Assembly: GCA_008534395.1 (NCBI GenBank)
Contig: SHMQ01000005.1
Location: forward strand, 48,851 to 112,850
Length of the DNA stretch: 64,000 bases
Direction of reading: 5' to 3'
Origin: Candidatus Acidulodesulfobacterium acidiphilum
GTDB lineage: Bacteria > SZUA-79 > Acidulodesulfobacterales > Acidulodesulfobacteraceae
Position numbers and translations under genes: made by a program
The notes under the pieces: model-generated
Seen by the model: the letters and a program-made list of their open reading frames with translations, nothing else
Told to the model about the DNA's origin: nothing
Database searches by the model: none
In this document: positions 33,001-42,476 of the stretch, piece by piece
Numbering within the stretch: the stretch's first letter is position 1
Layout: each line of letters starts with the position of its first letter

Positions 33001-34809
33001 TTAAAAAATTTTATTGGCAACGGCTGAGGCACATTTTATGCCGTCTATAGCGCTTGTTATTATGCCCCCGGAATAGCCGGAACCTTCCCCGCAGGGATAT
33101 AGACCTTTGACGGATAAAGATTCAAAATCGGCGCCTCTTTTAATTCTAACGGCAGAAGACGTCCCCGTCTCTATTGCCGTTAAAACCGAATTTGAAACAA
33201 ATCCCTTATATTTTTTATCGAATTCAATAAGAGAGCCTGCAATAGAACGATTAATAAAATCGGGTACGAGTTCGAACAAATTAAAATATTTTACGGACGG
33301 TTTATAAGACGGCTCAGGTATCAGATTTTTCCGTTTAATGCCGTTATCCGATTTTAAAGCGGAATTTAAATTAAACCCCGTTTCTTTTTTAGTTTTGCCT
33401 ATTACGTCCGCTATATATTCCGGCGTATATTGATAAGGTGCGCCGTAGCTTCCTCCGCCGGCGTTAAAGGCTTTAATTTCCAAATCTTTTCTAAAAGAAA
33501 GAAATCCGCCGTCCAATGAATATTCTTTTTTGTCTAACAGCGCTATAGTATCCGCCCTGACGGCGGCTACTATAGCGCTGTTAGAATTTTCCAAATCGCG
33601 GTTTGAATAACTCATTCCGTTAACAGACAGAATATTTTCGCCGGAACTGGAATTTATCACTACTCCGCCCGGACACATACAGAAAGAATAACCGCCATAT
33701 TCTTTGGAAGAAAGATTATAATACACTCCGCTGAATTTTAAATCGTCTTTGTTTCTGCCGCCTTTAAAAAACAGGGAATCTATAAAATTCCTCTTATGTT
33801 CTATCCTGAATCCTACGGCAAAAGGTTTGTTTTCTAAAAATACGTTTTTCCTTTTCAGCATTTCATAAGTATCTATGCTGTTAGAACCGGCGGCTAAGAT
33901 TAAAAAATCCGCCGGAATATTTCTTTTGTCGGTCGCCGCAGAAACTATACTATTTTTATCGTCGGTTTCAAAATCTTTTAATTCTTCTTCAAAAAAAATC
34001 TCGGCTCCGCCGTCGATAAGGTAATTTCTTGTATTTCTGAGTATATCTATAAGAATATCGCTGCCTATATGCGGTTTATGCTCTACGAGAATTTTTTTAT
34101 CCGCTCCCATTTTTACCAAAAAATTTAAAACGAAAGACACGGCCGCATCGTCTTTTCTCGTCGTTAATTTTCCGTCAGAAAAGGTCCCCGCTCCTCCTTC
34201 TCCAAAAACAACGTTGCTTTTTTTGTTAAATTGCCCTCTATTCATTAAAGCATCGACGTCTTTTATCCTTTCTTCTACGCATTTTCCTTTTTCTATCAAA
34301 ACAGGCCTTATACCTTGTTTCAACAAATATAACGCCGCAAAAATACCCGCAGGACCCATGCCCGTTATTAAAACAGCCGGTTTGCCGGAGTTATTTTTTT
34401 TAGTTTTGCATTTATCGGTTTTCCCGTGATTTTTATTTTGTTTTCCGCTTTCAAAATCTAACGAATTTTCACCGTCAAAAAGTTTTTCTTCTTCATCCTT
34501 TGCTTTTCTTGCTTTAATATCTATACTGGATAAAATATTTATAATCTCGTCTTCATTTTTGCCTGAAAAGTCGAATTTTATTAAAACCTTATAAACGTTT
34601 TTCGGTTCTTTTTGCCTGAAATCGAGGGATTTTTTAATTATTTTTATTTTGCCGATAAAATCTTTTATATCGATTATTGCTTCGGAAGATTTTTCGTTAT
34701 AATATTTCAAAAAATAATCCGGAAAAATTTCTTCTTCTAATCCGGTCGATCCGGTAGTTTCGGGATTTTTAATTTTCGCAGGTATTTTAAAATCATAAAT
34801 AAGAATCAT
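33001..34809 (-). CDS. COG2509-type FAD-dependent dehydrogenase
   Basis: A 602-residue flavoprotein. After an N-terminal domain of about 145 residues comes the FAD-binding GMGPAGIFAALYL (about 150-162), the internal FGEGGAGTFSDGKLTTR motif and the C-terminal GEGSGYSGGIITSAIDG typical of the uncharacterised FAD dehydrogenases of COG2509. The substrate is unknown. The gene is 12 bases before a universal stress protein gene in the direction of transcription's upstream side, so the two may be one operon. Confidence 0.88.
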   Translation of the reverse strand: MILIYDFKIPAKIKNPETTGSTGLEEEIFPDYFLKYYNEKSSEAIIDIKDFIGKIKIIKKSLDFRQKEPKNVYKVLIKFDFSGKNEDEIINILSSIDIKARKAKDEEEKLFDGENSLDFESGKQNKNHGKTDKCKTKKNNSGKPAVLITGMGPAGIFAALYLLKQGIRPVLIEKGKCVEERIKDVDALMNRGQFNKKSNVVFGEGGAGTFSDGKLTTRKDDAAVSFVLNFLVKMGADKKILVEHKPHIGSDILIDILRNTRNYLIDGGAEIFFEEELKDFETDDKNSIVSAATDKRNIPADFLILAAGSNSIDTYEMLKRKNVFLENKPFAVGFRIEHKRNFIDSLFFKGGRNKDDLKFSGVYYNLSSKEYGGYSFCMCPGGVVINSSSGENILSVNGMSYSNRDLENSNSAIVAAVRADTIALLDKKEYSLDGGFLSFRKDLEIKAFNAGGGSYGAPYQYTPEYIADVIGKTKKETGFNLNSALKSDNGIKRKNLIPEPSYKPSVKYFNLFELVPDFINRSIAGSLIEFDKKYKGFVSNSVLTAIETGTSSAVRIKRGADFESLSVKGLYPCGEGSGYSGGIITSAIDGIKCASAVANKIF

Positions 34810-34821
34810 ATAGTCATCGCA

Positions 34822-35313
34822 TCAGGAAGGGTTTATTAAAGACAGGGCGGATTCTTTTATCAGCTCTTTTGCCGTTAATTTCGCCGTATTTTTAAGCGGA
34901 ATTAAAAGCACCGGACACACCGAATGTTTGGCGACGTAAAAAGAAACGGAACCGGATACTATTTCTTTAATTCCGACCCTTTGATGCGTTCCGACCGCAA
35001 TTATATCGGAAGCGTTTTTTTTTGCAAAATTGATAATCTCTTCCTGCGGATTGCCGGTATATACGGATATTTCGTAGTTTAAATAATACAAACCCGATTC
35101 CTTTAATTTATCCTCTATGGACAAGTGTATTTCAGCCGCTTTTGATTTTAAAGAGTTTTTTTTGCCGGAAAAAGAAAAAATGTCGTAAGGAATGACGTGC
35201 AATATTTGAAATCTCGCTGCGGATTCCCTGAAAAAAGATGCCGCAGACGAAAGCACGAACCCCGTTTCAAAATTTAAATCGACCGCTAAAAGAATTTTTT
35301 TTTCTTTTTCCAT
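34822..35313 (-). CDS. Universal stress protein (UspA family)
   Basis: A 163-residue UspA-fold protein: ILLAVDLNFE at the start, then a C-terminal GTHQRVGIKEIVSGSVSFYVAKHSVCPVLLIP stretch with the G-2x-G-9x-G-like nucleotide-binding pattern. These proteins bind ATP or sense stress. It is transcribed just ahead of the COG2509 flavoprotein gene (12-base gap) and divergently from the ferritin-like gene. Confidence 0.88.
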   Translation of the reverse strand: MEKEKKILLAVDLNFETGFVLSSAASFFRESAARFQILHVIPYDIFSFSGKKNSLKSKAAEIHLSIEDKLKESGLYYLNYEISVYTGNPQEEIINFAKKNASDIIAVGTHQRVGIKEIVSGSVSFYVAKHSVCPVLLIPLKNTAKLTAKELIKESALSLINPS

Positions 35314-35453
35314 ATAATAATATTATACGATTGAAGCGTTTTTTTCAAGGCGGCTTTAAAATTGTGCAGTTTTTTGCTATAATCATAAAAACGGAAAGAT
35401 TTATTAATTTAATATAACCGATTAATCGATTAATTATTAAGGGGGATAACGAA

Positions 35454-35708
35454 ATGTGCGACGAACATCATTTAGACGACGCTTTAAGCGAAGAAACCAA
35501 AAACTTAGAAATGGCAAGACAATCGCTTATTGAAGAATTTCAAGCAATTAACTGGTATCAGGAAAGAATAGAATACACCGCCGACGAAGAATTAAAACAT
35601 ATTCTTGCGCATAATAGAGACGAAGAAAAAGAGCATGCCGCAATGCTTATGGAATATATAAGAAAACACGACAAGGTTCAGGACGACAAATTTCTTCATC
35701 ACGATTAA
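35454..35708 (+). CDS. Encapsulated-ferritin-like (EncFtn) protein without targeting peptide
   Basis: An 84-residue two-helix protein of the EncFtn family. The conserved EEFQAINWY and AHNRDEEKEHAAMLMEYIR segments match; the expected metal ligands are Glu28, Glu58 and His61, equal to E32, E62 and H65 of the Rhodospirillum rubrum protein. EncFtn forms a decamer with an intersubunit di-iron ferroxidase site. The C-terminus ends at HHD with no encapsulin-targeting tail, and no encapsulin gene is seen nearby. A GGGGGAT ribosome site precedes the ATG. Confidence 0.85.
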   Translation: MCDEHHLDDALSEETKNLEMARQSLIEEFQAINWYQERIEYTADEELKHILAHNRDEEKEHAAMLMEYIRKHDKVQDDKFLHHD

Positions 35709-35741
35709 AAAATAATGCTTTTTAAAACTACTCGTCTATGC

Positions 35742-35747
35742 TATAAT
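35742..35747 (+). promoter_or_regulatory. -10 box of the 4.5S RNA gene
   Basis: A perfect TATAAT at 35742-35747, placing the start near 35754, exactly where the outer stem of the SRP RNA begins. The -35 region is only weakly conserved. Confidence 0.7.
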
Positions 35748-35752
35748 CTTAT

Positions 35753-35858
35753 AGAGTAATCCGAAGGTACGGTATTAAGGCCGAAAACCCCGCCAGGTTC
35801 GAAAGAAAGCAACGGTATCGATTCGAGGTGCGCGTATTTAATCGGATTACTCTTTTTT
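35753..35858 (+). ncRNA. ffs: 4.5S signal recognition particle RNA
   Basis: An approximately 100-base RNA whose ends pair (AGAGTAATCCG with CGGATTACTCT) and whose middle holds the SRP signature GCCAGGTTCGAAAGAAAGCAACGG, the domain IV hairpin that binds Ffh. The small bacterial form, without an Alu domain, fits Gram-negatives. The closing stem followed by TTTTTTT also serves as terminator. A TATAAT box sits just upstream. Confidence 0.93.
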
Positions 35859-36021
35859 TATTGTATACTATACTATATTGACTATAGCTATTTTTTCGTC
35901 GGTAAAATATGCAATTATATATAATTCTTTAGTTTTCCCTTTATTTTTTTATTCATCTGCTTTATTTATATTGCTGTATAAAAATATATAACGTAAAAAA
36001 AATAAATACGGGCGTAATTTT

Positions 36022-37887
36022 TTGCTTAATAAAACTTTAGACTACTCAAAATTACTTCTTACCGGAAATGAAGCAATCGCTTTAGGCGGAGCAAAAGCAG
36101 GCGTTTACACGGCAGTCGGCTACCCCGGAACGCCGAGTTCCGAAATACTTCCTTATTTATCTAAATTAAACTGCGGAGCAACGGTAAACTGGTCTATCAA
36201 CGAAAAAACCGCGTTGGAAATAGCGATAGGAACGTCCATCGGCTGTAAAAGAGCAATGTTTACCACTAAACACGTCGGCTTAAACGTTGCTTCAGACCCG
36301 CTTATGACTCTTGCGCTTACGGGAGTAAGGGGAGGATTAGTCGTAGTTACCGCCGACGACCCCGGAATGCACAGCTCTCAAAACGAACAGGATAACAGGC
36401 TTTATTCAAAATTTGCTAAAATACCTATGTTCGAACCTTCCGACAGCCAGGAATGTTTAGATTTTACTTCAAAAGCTTTCGACGTAAGCGAAGAATTCGA
36501 TACTCCGGTTATTTTAAGAACTACTACGAGAATATCCCATTCAAGAAGCGTCGTCGTTTTTTCAGGCAAATTTACGCCGCCGGAAGAACTGAAAAATACG
36601 AAAAATACTTACAAAAAAGATACTGAAAAATTTGTAATGGTTCCTATTTATGCAAGAAAAAGACATAAAGCCGCTTTAGAAAGGTTAAAACGGCTCAAAG
36701 ATTTTTCTAACCGTTCAGGATTAAACTATGCCGAATATAACGATAAAGAATTCGGCATAATAACAAGCGGCATTTCTTATCAGTACGCTAAAGAAATTGC
36801 TCCTTTTGCGTCATTTTTAAAACTGTCTTTTTCTTATCCGCTTCCGGATTTATTAATTAAAGATTTTGTAAAAAACGTTAAAAACATAGTTATAATTGAA
36901 GAATTAGAGCCTTTTATCCAAAACGAAATCGCTTCGCTCGGCATAGAGTTAAAAGGAAAAGAATATTTTCCGCAGGACGGAGAATTTAATCCGGATATCA
37001 TATTATCAGGACTTAAAAAAGCAGGCTTTTTTAAAGGCAAAAAAACGGCGGGTAAAGAAAAAGATGCAGACAAAAGCGTCCGCATTAGTTTACGCAATAA
37101 TCTGCCGCCGAGATTTCCCGCTTTGTGCAGCGGATGCCCTCATACTTCGGTATTTTACGCTCTTAAAAAATTAAAAGTTCCCGTTATGGGCGATATAGGT
37201 TGCTATACCCTCGGAGCGCTTCCGCCTCTTAGTTCTATGGACAGCTGCATTTCGATGGGACTTGCGTTCGGCGCGGCGCAAGGTTTGTCGCTTACAAAAT
37301 CTTCGCATAAAAAAACCGTAGGAATTATGGGCGATTCTACGTTCTTTCATTCCGGCATAACTTCTCTTATAGACGCAAAATATAATAATGCAAAATTTAC
37401 AGCTATTATTTTGGATAACTCCACTACGGCGATGACCGGAGGACAGGATCATCCAGGAACGGGGAAAAACCTTTCTTTTAACCGATCCATTTCAAATAAA
37501 ATAGATATTAAAAAAATTATAGAAGGAATAGGTATAGAAGAAATTTTCGTCATAGACCCGTACGATTACAATGAAACGCTTAAGACTTTAAAAAAAGCGC
37601 TTGATTCAAACAATCTTAACGCAGTTATAACCGACAGACCTTGCGTATTATACCCCAAAAAAATAGATACCGGAAAAAAATTTAAAATATCGGACGGATG
37701 TACCGGATGCGATTTATGTATGCAGACCGGGTGTCCGTCTATACGCTTGCCGTACGATAAGACAGTCCGCATAAACGCTAAGAACGGAATAAAACCTGTT
37801 CCTTTTATAGATTCGTCCTGTATAGGATGTTCTATATGCAAAGATATATGCGTTTTTAACTTTATCGAAGAAATAAGGCAATCTTAA
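36022..37887 (+). CDS. iorA: Indolepyruvate:ferredoxin oxidoreductase, alpha subunit
   Basis: A 621-residue thiamine-diphosphate enzyme subunit. It has the GYPGTPSSE pyruvate-domain motif near the start, the TPP-binding GDSTFFHSG and MGDIGCYTLG region, and two C-terminal 4Fe-4S clusters (CTGCDLCMQTGCP and CIGCSICKDIC). With IorB it oxidatively decarboxylates aryl-pyruvates to aryl-acetyl-CoA and reduces ferredoxin. The start is TTG with a weak ribosome site, so the exact start is less sure. The following iorB and paaK genes make a single pathway operon. Confidence 0.95.
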   Translation: MLNKTLDYSKLLLTGNEAIALGGAKAGVYTAVGYPGTPSSEILPYLSKLNCGATVNWSINEKTALEIAIGTSIGCKRAMFTTKHVGLNVASDPLMTLALTGVRGGLVVVTADDPGMHSSQNEQDNRLYSKFAKIPMFEPSDSQECLDFTSKAFDVSEEFDTPVILRTTTRISHSRSVVVFSGKFTPPEELKNTKNTYKKDTEKFVMVPIYARKRHKAALERLKRLKDFSNRSGLNYAEYNDKEFGIITSGISYQYAKEIAPFASFLKLSFSYPLPDLLIKDFVKNVKNIVIIEELEPFIQNEIASLGIELKGKEYFPQDGEFNPDIILSGLKKAGFFKGKKTAGKEKDADKSVRISLRNNLPPRFPALCSGCPHTSVFYALKKLKVPVMGDIGCYTLGALPPLSSMDSCISMGLAFGAAQGLSLTKSSHKKTVGIMGDSTFFHSGITSLIDAKYNNAKFTAIILDNSTTAMTGGQDHPGTGKNLSFNRSISNKIDIKKIIEGIGIEEIFVIDPYDYNETLKTLKKALDSNNLNAVITDRPCVLYPKKIDTGKKFKISDGCTGCDLCMQTGCPSIRLPYDKTVRINAKNGIKPVPFIDSSCIGCSICKDICVFNFIEEIRQS

Positions 37888-37960
37888 TTTTTAATATAAT
37901 TAAATAAAACATAGAATAAATTAGATAATAAATTAAAACTGCTTAAATAAATTTAAACAA

Positions 37961-38566
37961 ATGGGCGATTCAACACAAAACATATTAATTTGCGGAATAG
38001 GAGGGCAGGGCGTCGTACTTGCCGGTAAGATTATCAGCCTCGCGGCGTTTGAAAGCGGTATGGATATTAAAACGTCGGAAGTTCACGGAATGTCGCAGAG
38101 GGGAGGTTCGGTTTCAACGCATATAAGGTTAGGAAAAAAAATATTTTCCCCGCTGATACCGGAAAACGGCGCTACGGCGATTCTTTCTTTCGATATTTAT
38201 GAAACCTTAAGATATACAAGCAGTTTCGCAAACAAAAATACGATAATAGTTTCGTCTAACGACGGCAAAACGCCGGCGTGGACTTCTAAAACCAAAAATG
38301 ATACAATCATAAATAATTTTACCGATATATATTCTATCGCCTCGCTTTTAAAAGACAATTTTAAATCTTTGACTCTTTTGGACGATAAACAGATTGCCGA
38401 AAATCTAGGGAACGTCAAAGTTTCAAATATTATACTTATAGGAGCGTTATCGGTTTTTACGGATATAAAAGAAGATATTTGGCTAAAAACTATTGAAACA
38501 AACGTTCCCGAAAAAACCGTAGATTTAAATATTAAGGCATTTATAAAAGGCAGAACTTCATTATGA
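37961..38566 (+). CDS. iorB: Indolepyruvate oxidoreductase, beta subunit
   Basis: A 201-residue subunit of the 2-oxoacid:acceptor oxidoreductase gamma type, opening with NILICGIGGQGVVLAGKI and then SEVHGMSQRGGSVSTHIRLG, the family marks. It forms the second half of the indolepyruvate oxidoreductase. The stop overlaps the paaK start by four bases (ATGA), so translation is coupled. Confidence 0.95.
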   Translation: MGDSTQNILICGIGGQGVVLAGKIISLAAFESGMDIKTSEVHGMSQRGGSVSTHIRLGKKIFSPLIPENGATAILSFDIYETLRYTSSFANKNTIIVSSNDGKTPAWTSKTKNDTIINNFTDIYSIASLLKDNFKSLTLLDDKQIAENLGNVKVSNIILIGALSVFTDIKEDIWLKTIETNVPEKTVDLNIKAFIKGRTSL

Positions 38567-39885
38567 ATATAAAATATTACGAAAAAAAATACGAAACTAT
38601 CGACCGTTCCGAACTTTCGCAGATTCAAACGGAAAGATTGAAAAAAACGTTAAAACTAATATTTTCCGGGGGCGGTTTTTTAAAAACAAGATTAAAGGAA
38701 TACGGAATAAAAAATTTAAGCGGCATCGAAAAAATAAAATCGATTGATGAGTTAAAGAATATGCCGTTTACCTATAAATCCGACCTCGTAAACAATTATC
38801 CATTCGGAATTTTTTCTCAGCCTTTAAATAAAATAATAAGAATACATGCATCGTCGGGTACTACCGGAAAACCTATTATAGCCGGATATACAAAAAACGA
38901 TATTAAAATATGGTCTAAGTTAATGGCTAGAGTTTTTTGCGCCGCAAGTATTTCTAAAAAAGATATAGCGCAGAATGCTTACGGTTACGGGCTGTTTACC
39001 GGAGGTTTAGGATTTCATTACGGGGCGCAGGAATTAGGTTTAATGATTATTCCTATGTCGACGGGTTTTACGGAAAGACAGCTTACCATGATGCAGGACG
39101 TCGGCGCAACTGTTCTTTTCTGTACACCTTCTTACGCTCTTTTTCTCTCCGAAGAAATAAATAAAAAAATTAGCGATAAATCAAATATTAAATTAAAAAA
39201 AGGTATTTTCGGAGCGGAACCATGGTCTGACGAACTCAGACAAAAAATAGAAAGCTCGCTTAAAATAGATGCGTACGATATATACGGATTGAGCGAAATA
39301 ATAGGACCGGGAGTAGCATACGAATGTATTTACAAAGACGGACTTCATATAAACGAAGATAATTTTTTTCCGGAAATAATAAACCCAAAAACAGGAGAAG
39401 TTCTAAAAGACGGGGAAACAGGCGAACTTGTATTGACCAGCCTTAACAGGGAGGCAATGCCGGTAATAAGATTCAGGACAAAAGATATAACGAGGCTTAC
39501 GAGAGAAAAATGCAGATGCGGCAGAACTTTCGTCAGGATGGACAAAATAAAAGGAAGAACCGACGATATGATTATTTTAAAAGGCGTTAACGTTTTTCCT
39601 TCTCAGATAGAATCCGTTTTATTTAAACTGGATTATTTAGAACCTATATATTTAATAGAATTATATACCGAAAATCTTTTAGATAAAATGAACATAATAG
39701 TTGAACCCAAAGAAGAAATTTTTAACGGCGGCGAAGGTAAAATCGAAGCGGTTACGAAAGAAATATCCCACAAAATATACGAACTTATCGGCATCAGGGC
39801 AAAAATAACAGCAGTCCCCCCTAAAACTATCGAAAGAAGCCAAGGCAAAGCCAAAAGAATAAACGACTTGAGGAAGAAATTGTAG
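38563..39885 (+). CDS. paaK: Phenylacetate-CoA ligase
   Basis: A 440-residue adenylate-forming enzyme. The P-loop-like HASSGTTGKPIIAGYT (about 93-108), the YGLSEIIGPG motif (about 240) and the C-terminal KGRTDDMIILKGVNVFPSQIE are all present. It joins phenylacetate to CoA. Together with IorAB it could run in reverse, turning aryl-acetyl-CoA from amino-acid breakdown into free acid with ATP gain, as proposed for ADP- and AMP-forming partners in anaerobes; that direction is an inference. Confidence 0.93.
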   Translation: MNIKYYEKKYETIDRSELSQIQTERLKKTLKLIFSGGGFLKTRLKEYGIKNLSGIEKIKSIDELKNMPFTYKSDLVNNYPFGIFSQPLNKIIRIHASSGTTGKPIIAGYTKNDIKIWSKLMARVFCAASISKKDIAQNAYGYGLFTGGLGFHYGAQELGLMIIPMSTGFTERQLTMMQDVGATVLFCTPSYALFLSEEINKKISDKSNIKLKKGIFGAEPWSDELRQKIESSLKIDAYDIYGLSEIIGPGVAYECIYKDGLHINEDNFFPEIINPKTGEVLKDGETGELVLTSLNREAMPVIRFRTKDITRLTREKCRCGRTFVRMDKIKGRTDDMIILKGVNVFPSQIESVLFKLDYLEPIYLIELYTENLLDKMNIIVEPKEEIFNGGEGKIEAVTKEISHKIYELIGIRAKITAVPPKTIERSQGKAKRINDLRKKL

Positions 39886-39989
39886 GAAAAGGTGTCAAGG
39901 AAAAGGTGTCAGATTTTATTTTCCGAATTTTACGTAATTAATTAATTTAGCGATTAATTTATTCGGAAAATTAATCTGACACCTTTTCC
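39886..39989. repeat. REP-like inverted repeat with GGTGTCAGA ends
   Basis: Arms 39899-39928 and 39961-39989 are near-perfect inverted copies (GGAAAAGGTGTCAGA and TCTGACACCTTTTCC at the tips). A partial direct copy of the tip (GGAAAAGGTGTCA) precedes it at 39885. It starts immediately after the paaK stop and lies between convergent genes. This pattern is like the REPIN elements mobilised by REP-associated transposases. It may also act as a terminator for both genes. Confidence 0.7.
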
Positions 39990-40009
39990 CAAATTACTGA
40001 ATCATTAAA

Positions 40010-40762
40010 CTATGAAATCCTCTCTATAAGCTCTGCTAACGCGCTTACGTCTACAAAAGTATCCCTGCAGGGTCCGTTAGGTCTCATATTGGGCAGACCG
40101 TAAACAAAAAGCGGAAAGCTGTCTATAATTCCCGAACTTAAATCTCTTTCGCATGCTACTGCTATGACGGCTTTAGGTCTTTTCTCCTCTATAACTCTGC
40201 GCGCGAGCGTACCTCCTGTAGCGACGGCCATAAATATGCCTTTCTTTTTGGAAAGCGCCGCAAGCTCTTTTATGTTGCATTTTCCGCAATTCAAGCAGTT
40301 GTTTATGTCGTCGGTAATTTTAGCCTTGCAGTTATGAAGCTGAAGGCAGTGCGGAAGCAGTATTAATATCCTGTCAAAAGCTACGTTTTTATTTAACGAG
40401 AAAAGAAGGAAATTGTTTATCTCGACAAACGAAGCCTGCATTTTATCCCTGTTTATCCTGAATACGGAAGTGATAAAGAAAGCCATCGGATAAAGAATTT
40501 TTATCAAAATATATCGCGCCGGATAAACCAGAAAAGATTTGCCGCCGTTTTTCCGTCTGCCTGTCAATCCCGCAAAAAAAATTATAATAACAGAAAGCAG
40601 TATAAAATCTAAAGCGAAAAAAATATATAACGGCAAATATGGGCTGATTTTTTCCAACCCGCCGGATATTATCCAGAAAAGAAGCAGAAATACGGATAAA
40701 ATAACGAAAAGCGAAATCGATACTATCTTCAAAAAATAAACATGTTCTTTTTTTAAAGACAT
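40010..40762 (-). CDS. DUF116 membrane protein
   Basis: A 250-residue protein with two membrane segments at the N-terminus (about residues 12-32 and 40-62). The cytosolic part has the DUF116 cysteine motif (HCLQLHNCK and CLNCGKC, about residues 138-166) and VATGGTLARRVI followed by AVACERDL, typical of the family. Function is unknown; DUF116 genes are commonly beside fmt, as here, with a 10-base overlap. Confidence 0.88.
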   Translation of the reverse strand: MSLKKEHVYFLKIVSISLFVILSVFLLLFWIISGGLEKISPYLPLYIFFALDFILLSVIIIFFAGLTGRRKNGGKSFLVYPARYILIKILYPMAFFITSVFRINRDKMQASFVEINNFLLFSLNKNVAFDRILILLPHCLQLHNCKAKITDDINNCLNCGKCNIKELAALSKKKGIFMAVATGGTLARRVIEEKRPKAVIAVACERDLSSGIIDSFPLFVYGLPNMRPNGPCRDTFVDVSALAELIERIS

Positions 40763-41880
40763 ATTAAATCGCCCTGTTTAATTCTAAATCCGTTGACGAT
40801 ATCGTTATAACTCATAATGTTTCTGCCTTCAGGCTTAAGCTTGATTAACCGTATATAAACACCTTTTTTAACCGTGGAAATAAGCAGTCCGGTTTTGTTT
40901 GCGACGACGGCCGTACCCGCAATAATATCGGATTTAGAAGATACTTTTTCTATTTCTTTTTTATAAATATCCGAAAAACCGCCGCAATAATCGGAATATT
41001 CGAATGTTTCATGCTGAACGCGGTTTTTAGTTTTTCCGTTTTCTATTTCCGTTTTTTCGCATGTATCGTCGACTATTAACTCTGCTTCTAATATTTTTAC
41101 GTTTTTGTTTTTTAAAATAAAAAAAGCTCCTCCCGCTTCAGAAAAAGCCCTTATTTTTGCATATATAAACGCAGGTTCTTCCTTGGAAAAATTTATTCTC
41201 AGCTCTTCCTGCTTTATTAAAGCGGTTAAATCATGCGACGTATAGTCTTCTTTTGTTGCCAAATCCTGACCGTATCCGCATTCAAAAAAATTTATTCTAT
41301 GCTTATATACAGTCTCTATTACTTCGGAAAGCAAGAGAGAACCGGTTAAAGATAATTTTTCGTAAAGACCGGAAAAGTTTTCGTTTTTGTCCAAAGCAAT
41401 TCTTTGCTGAGCCGCCAAAGGACCTGTATCTACGCCTTCATTCATAGCCATTATAGTTACTCCGCCGAATTTCATCCTTTTTAATATCGTATAGTGTATA
41501 GGGCTTGGACCCCTTAAATCCGGCAAAAGAGAAGGATGCAGATTTAATACTCCATATACGGGTATATTCAAAATATCAGGGGTAAGAATGAGTCCGAAAG
41601 CGACGACTATTATAACGTCGGGGGCAAGGATTTTTAAAAAATCGGTTTCTTCCCTGTTATTTTTAAAGGTTTTAGGGGTTCTTAAATTAATGCGGTTTTC
41701 ACGGGCAATTTTTTCGACCGGCGATTCAATATATTCTTTTTTTTTAGAATCCCATACCGGGGGCTTTGTATAAACTGCCTGTAAATCGACGATGCCGTTT
41801 TTCTGAAGTTTTAATATATCGAACAATGACAGCGACGCAATTTTAGGCGTCCCCATAAAGACCGTTTTAAGAGGCAGCAT
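40753..41880 (-). CDS. fmt: Methionyl-tRNA formyltransferase
   Basis: A 375-residue enzyme that formylates initiator Met-tRNA. The N-terminal Rossmann domain holds the active site Asn and His in VLNLHPSLLPDLRGPSPIHY (about 113-132) and Asp in EGVDTGPLAAQQ. The C-terminal domain is extended by about 60 residues with a variable loop around residues 265-315; normal Fmt is near 315. It overlaps def upstream by 14 bases and DUF116 downstream. Confidence 0.95.
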   Translation of the reverse strand: MLPLKTVFMGTPKIASLSLFDILKLQKNGIVDLQAVYTKPPVWDSKKKEYIESPVEKIARENRINLRTPKTFKNNREETDFLKILAPDVIIVVAFGLILTPDILNIPVYGVLNLHPSLLPDLRGPSPIHYTILKRMKFGGVTIMAMNEGVDTGPLAAQQRIALDKNENFSGLYEKLSLTGSLLLSEVIETVYKHRINFFECGYGQDLATKEDYTSHDLTALIKQEELRINFSKEEPAFIYAKIRAFSEAGGAFFILKNKNVKILEAELIVDDTCEKTEIENGKTKNRVQHETFEYSDYCGGFSDIYKKEIEKVSSKSDIIAGTAVVANKTGLLISTVKKGVYIRLIKLKPEGRNIMSYNDIVNGFRIKQGDLICL

Positions 41881-42433
41881 GCTCTAATTTCTTTTTTTTC
41901 TTAAGCGAAGCGTTATATAAGGAGCGTTTTAACGGAGAAACTTTATCTATAAATAAAATTCCGTCGAGATGGTCTATCTCATGCTGAAAAGCAATAGAAA
42001 GCAAATCTTTTGCTTCCATGACGAACTCGTTTCCTGAAATATCGTATGCTTTGACTTTTATTTCAAAAAACCTATCGACGTCTGCGTTAAAACCGGGGAT
42101 GGAGAGACATCCTTCTTCATAAGTCGTCTTTCCTTCCTTAAATATTATTTCCGGATTTACGGCTATTATTAAGTCTTTATTTGCCGTAAGAATAATATCT
42201 TCGTCGAGCGAAAACGATATTTCCTTATCTTTTTTTCTGGCTAAGTCTAAAACTATTATGCGTTTATTTATACCCGCCTGCGTAGCCGCAAGCCCGATAC
42301 CGTCCGCTTTATACATGGTATAAACCAAACTTTTAATCAAAGGAATATTGTTTTTAATATCGCTGATTTCAAGCGGATTTGCTTTAATCCTCAATTTTGG
42401 GTCGGGATATTTTAAGATATTTAAAAATTCCAT
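41867..42433 (-). CDS. def: Peptide deformylase
   Basis: A 188-residue metalloenzyme that removes formyl from nascent chains. All three motifs are visible: GIGLAATQ (about 46-53), EGCLS (about 110-114) and the metal-binding HEIDH (about 152-156). A 10-residue insertion lies between the first two (SLDEDIILTA). The Lys-rich tail is unusual but short. It is cotranscribed with fmt, the normal pairing. Confidence 0.96.
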   Translation of the reverse strand: MEFLNILKYPDPKLRIKANPLEISDIKNNIPLIKSLVYTMYKADGIGLAATQAGINKRIIVLDLARKKDKEISFSLDEDIILTANKDLIIAVNPEIIFKEGKTTYEEGCLSIPGFNADVDRFFEIKVKAYDISGNEFVMEAKDLLSIAFQHEIDHLDGILFIDKVSPLKRSLYNASLKKKKKLEHAAS

Positions 42434-42476
42434 TGCCGAAATTAACGCGTAACCTCCATTATATATATTTTATCAC

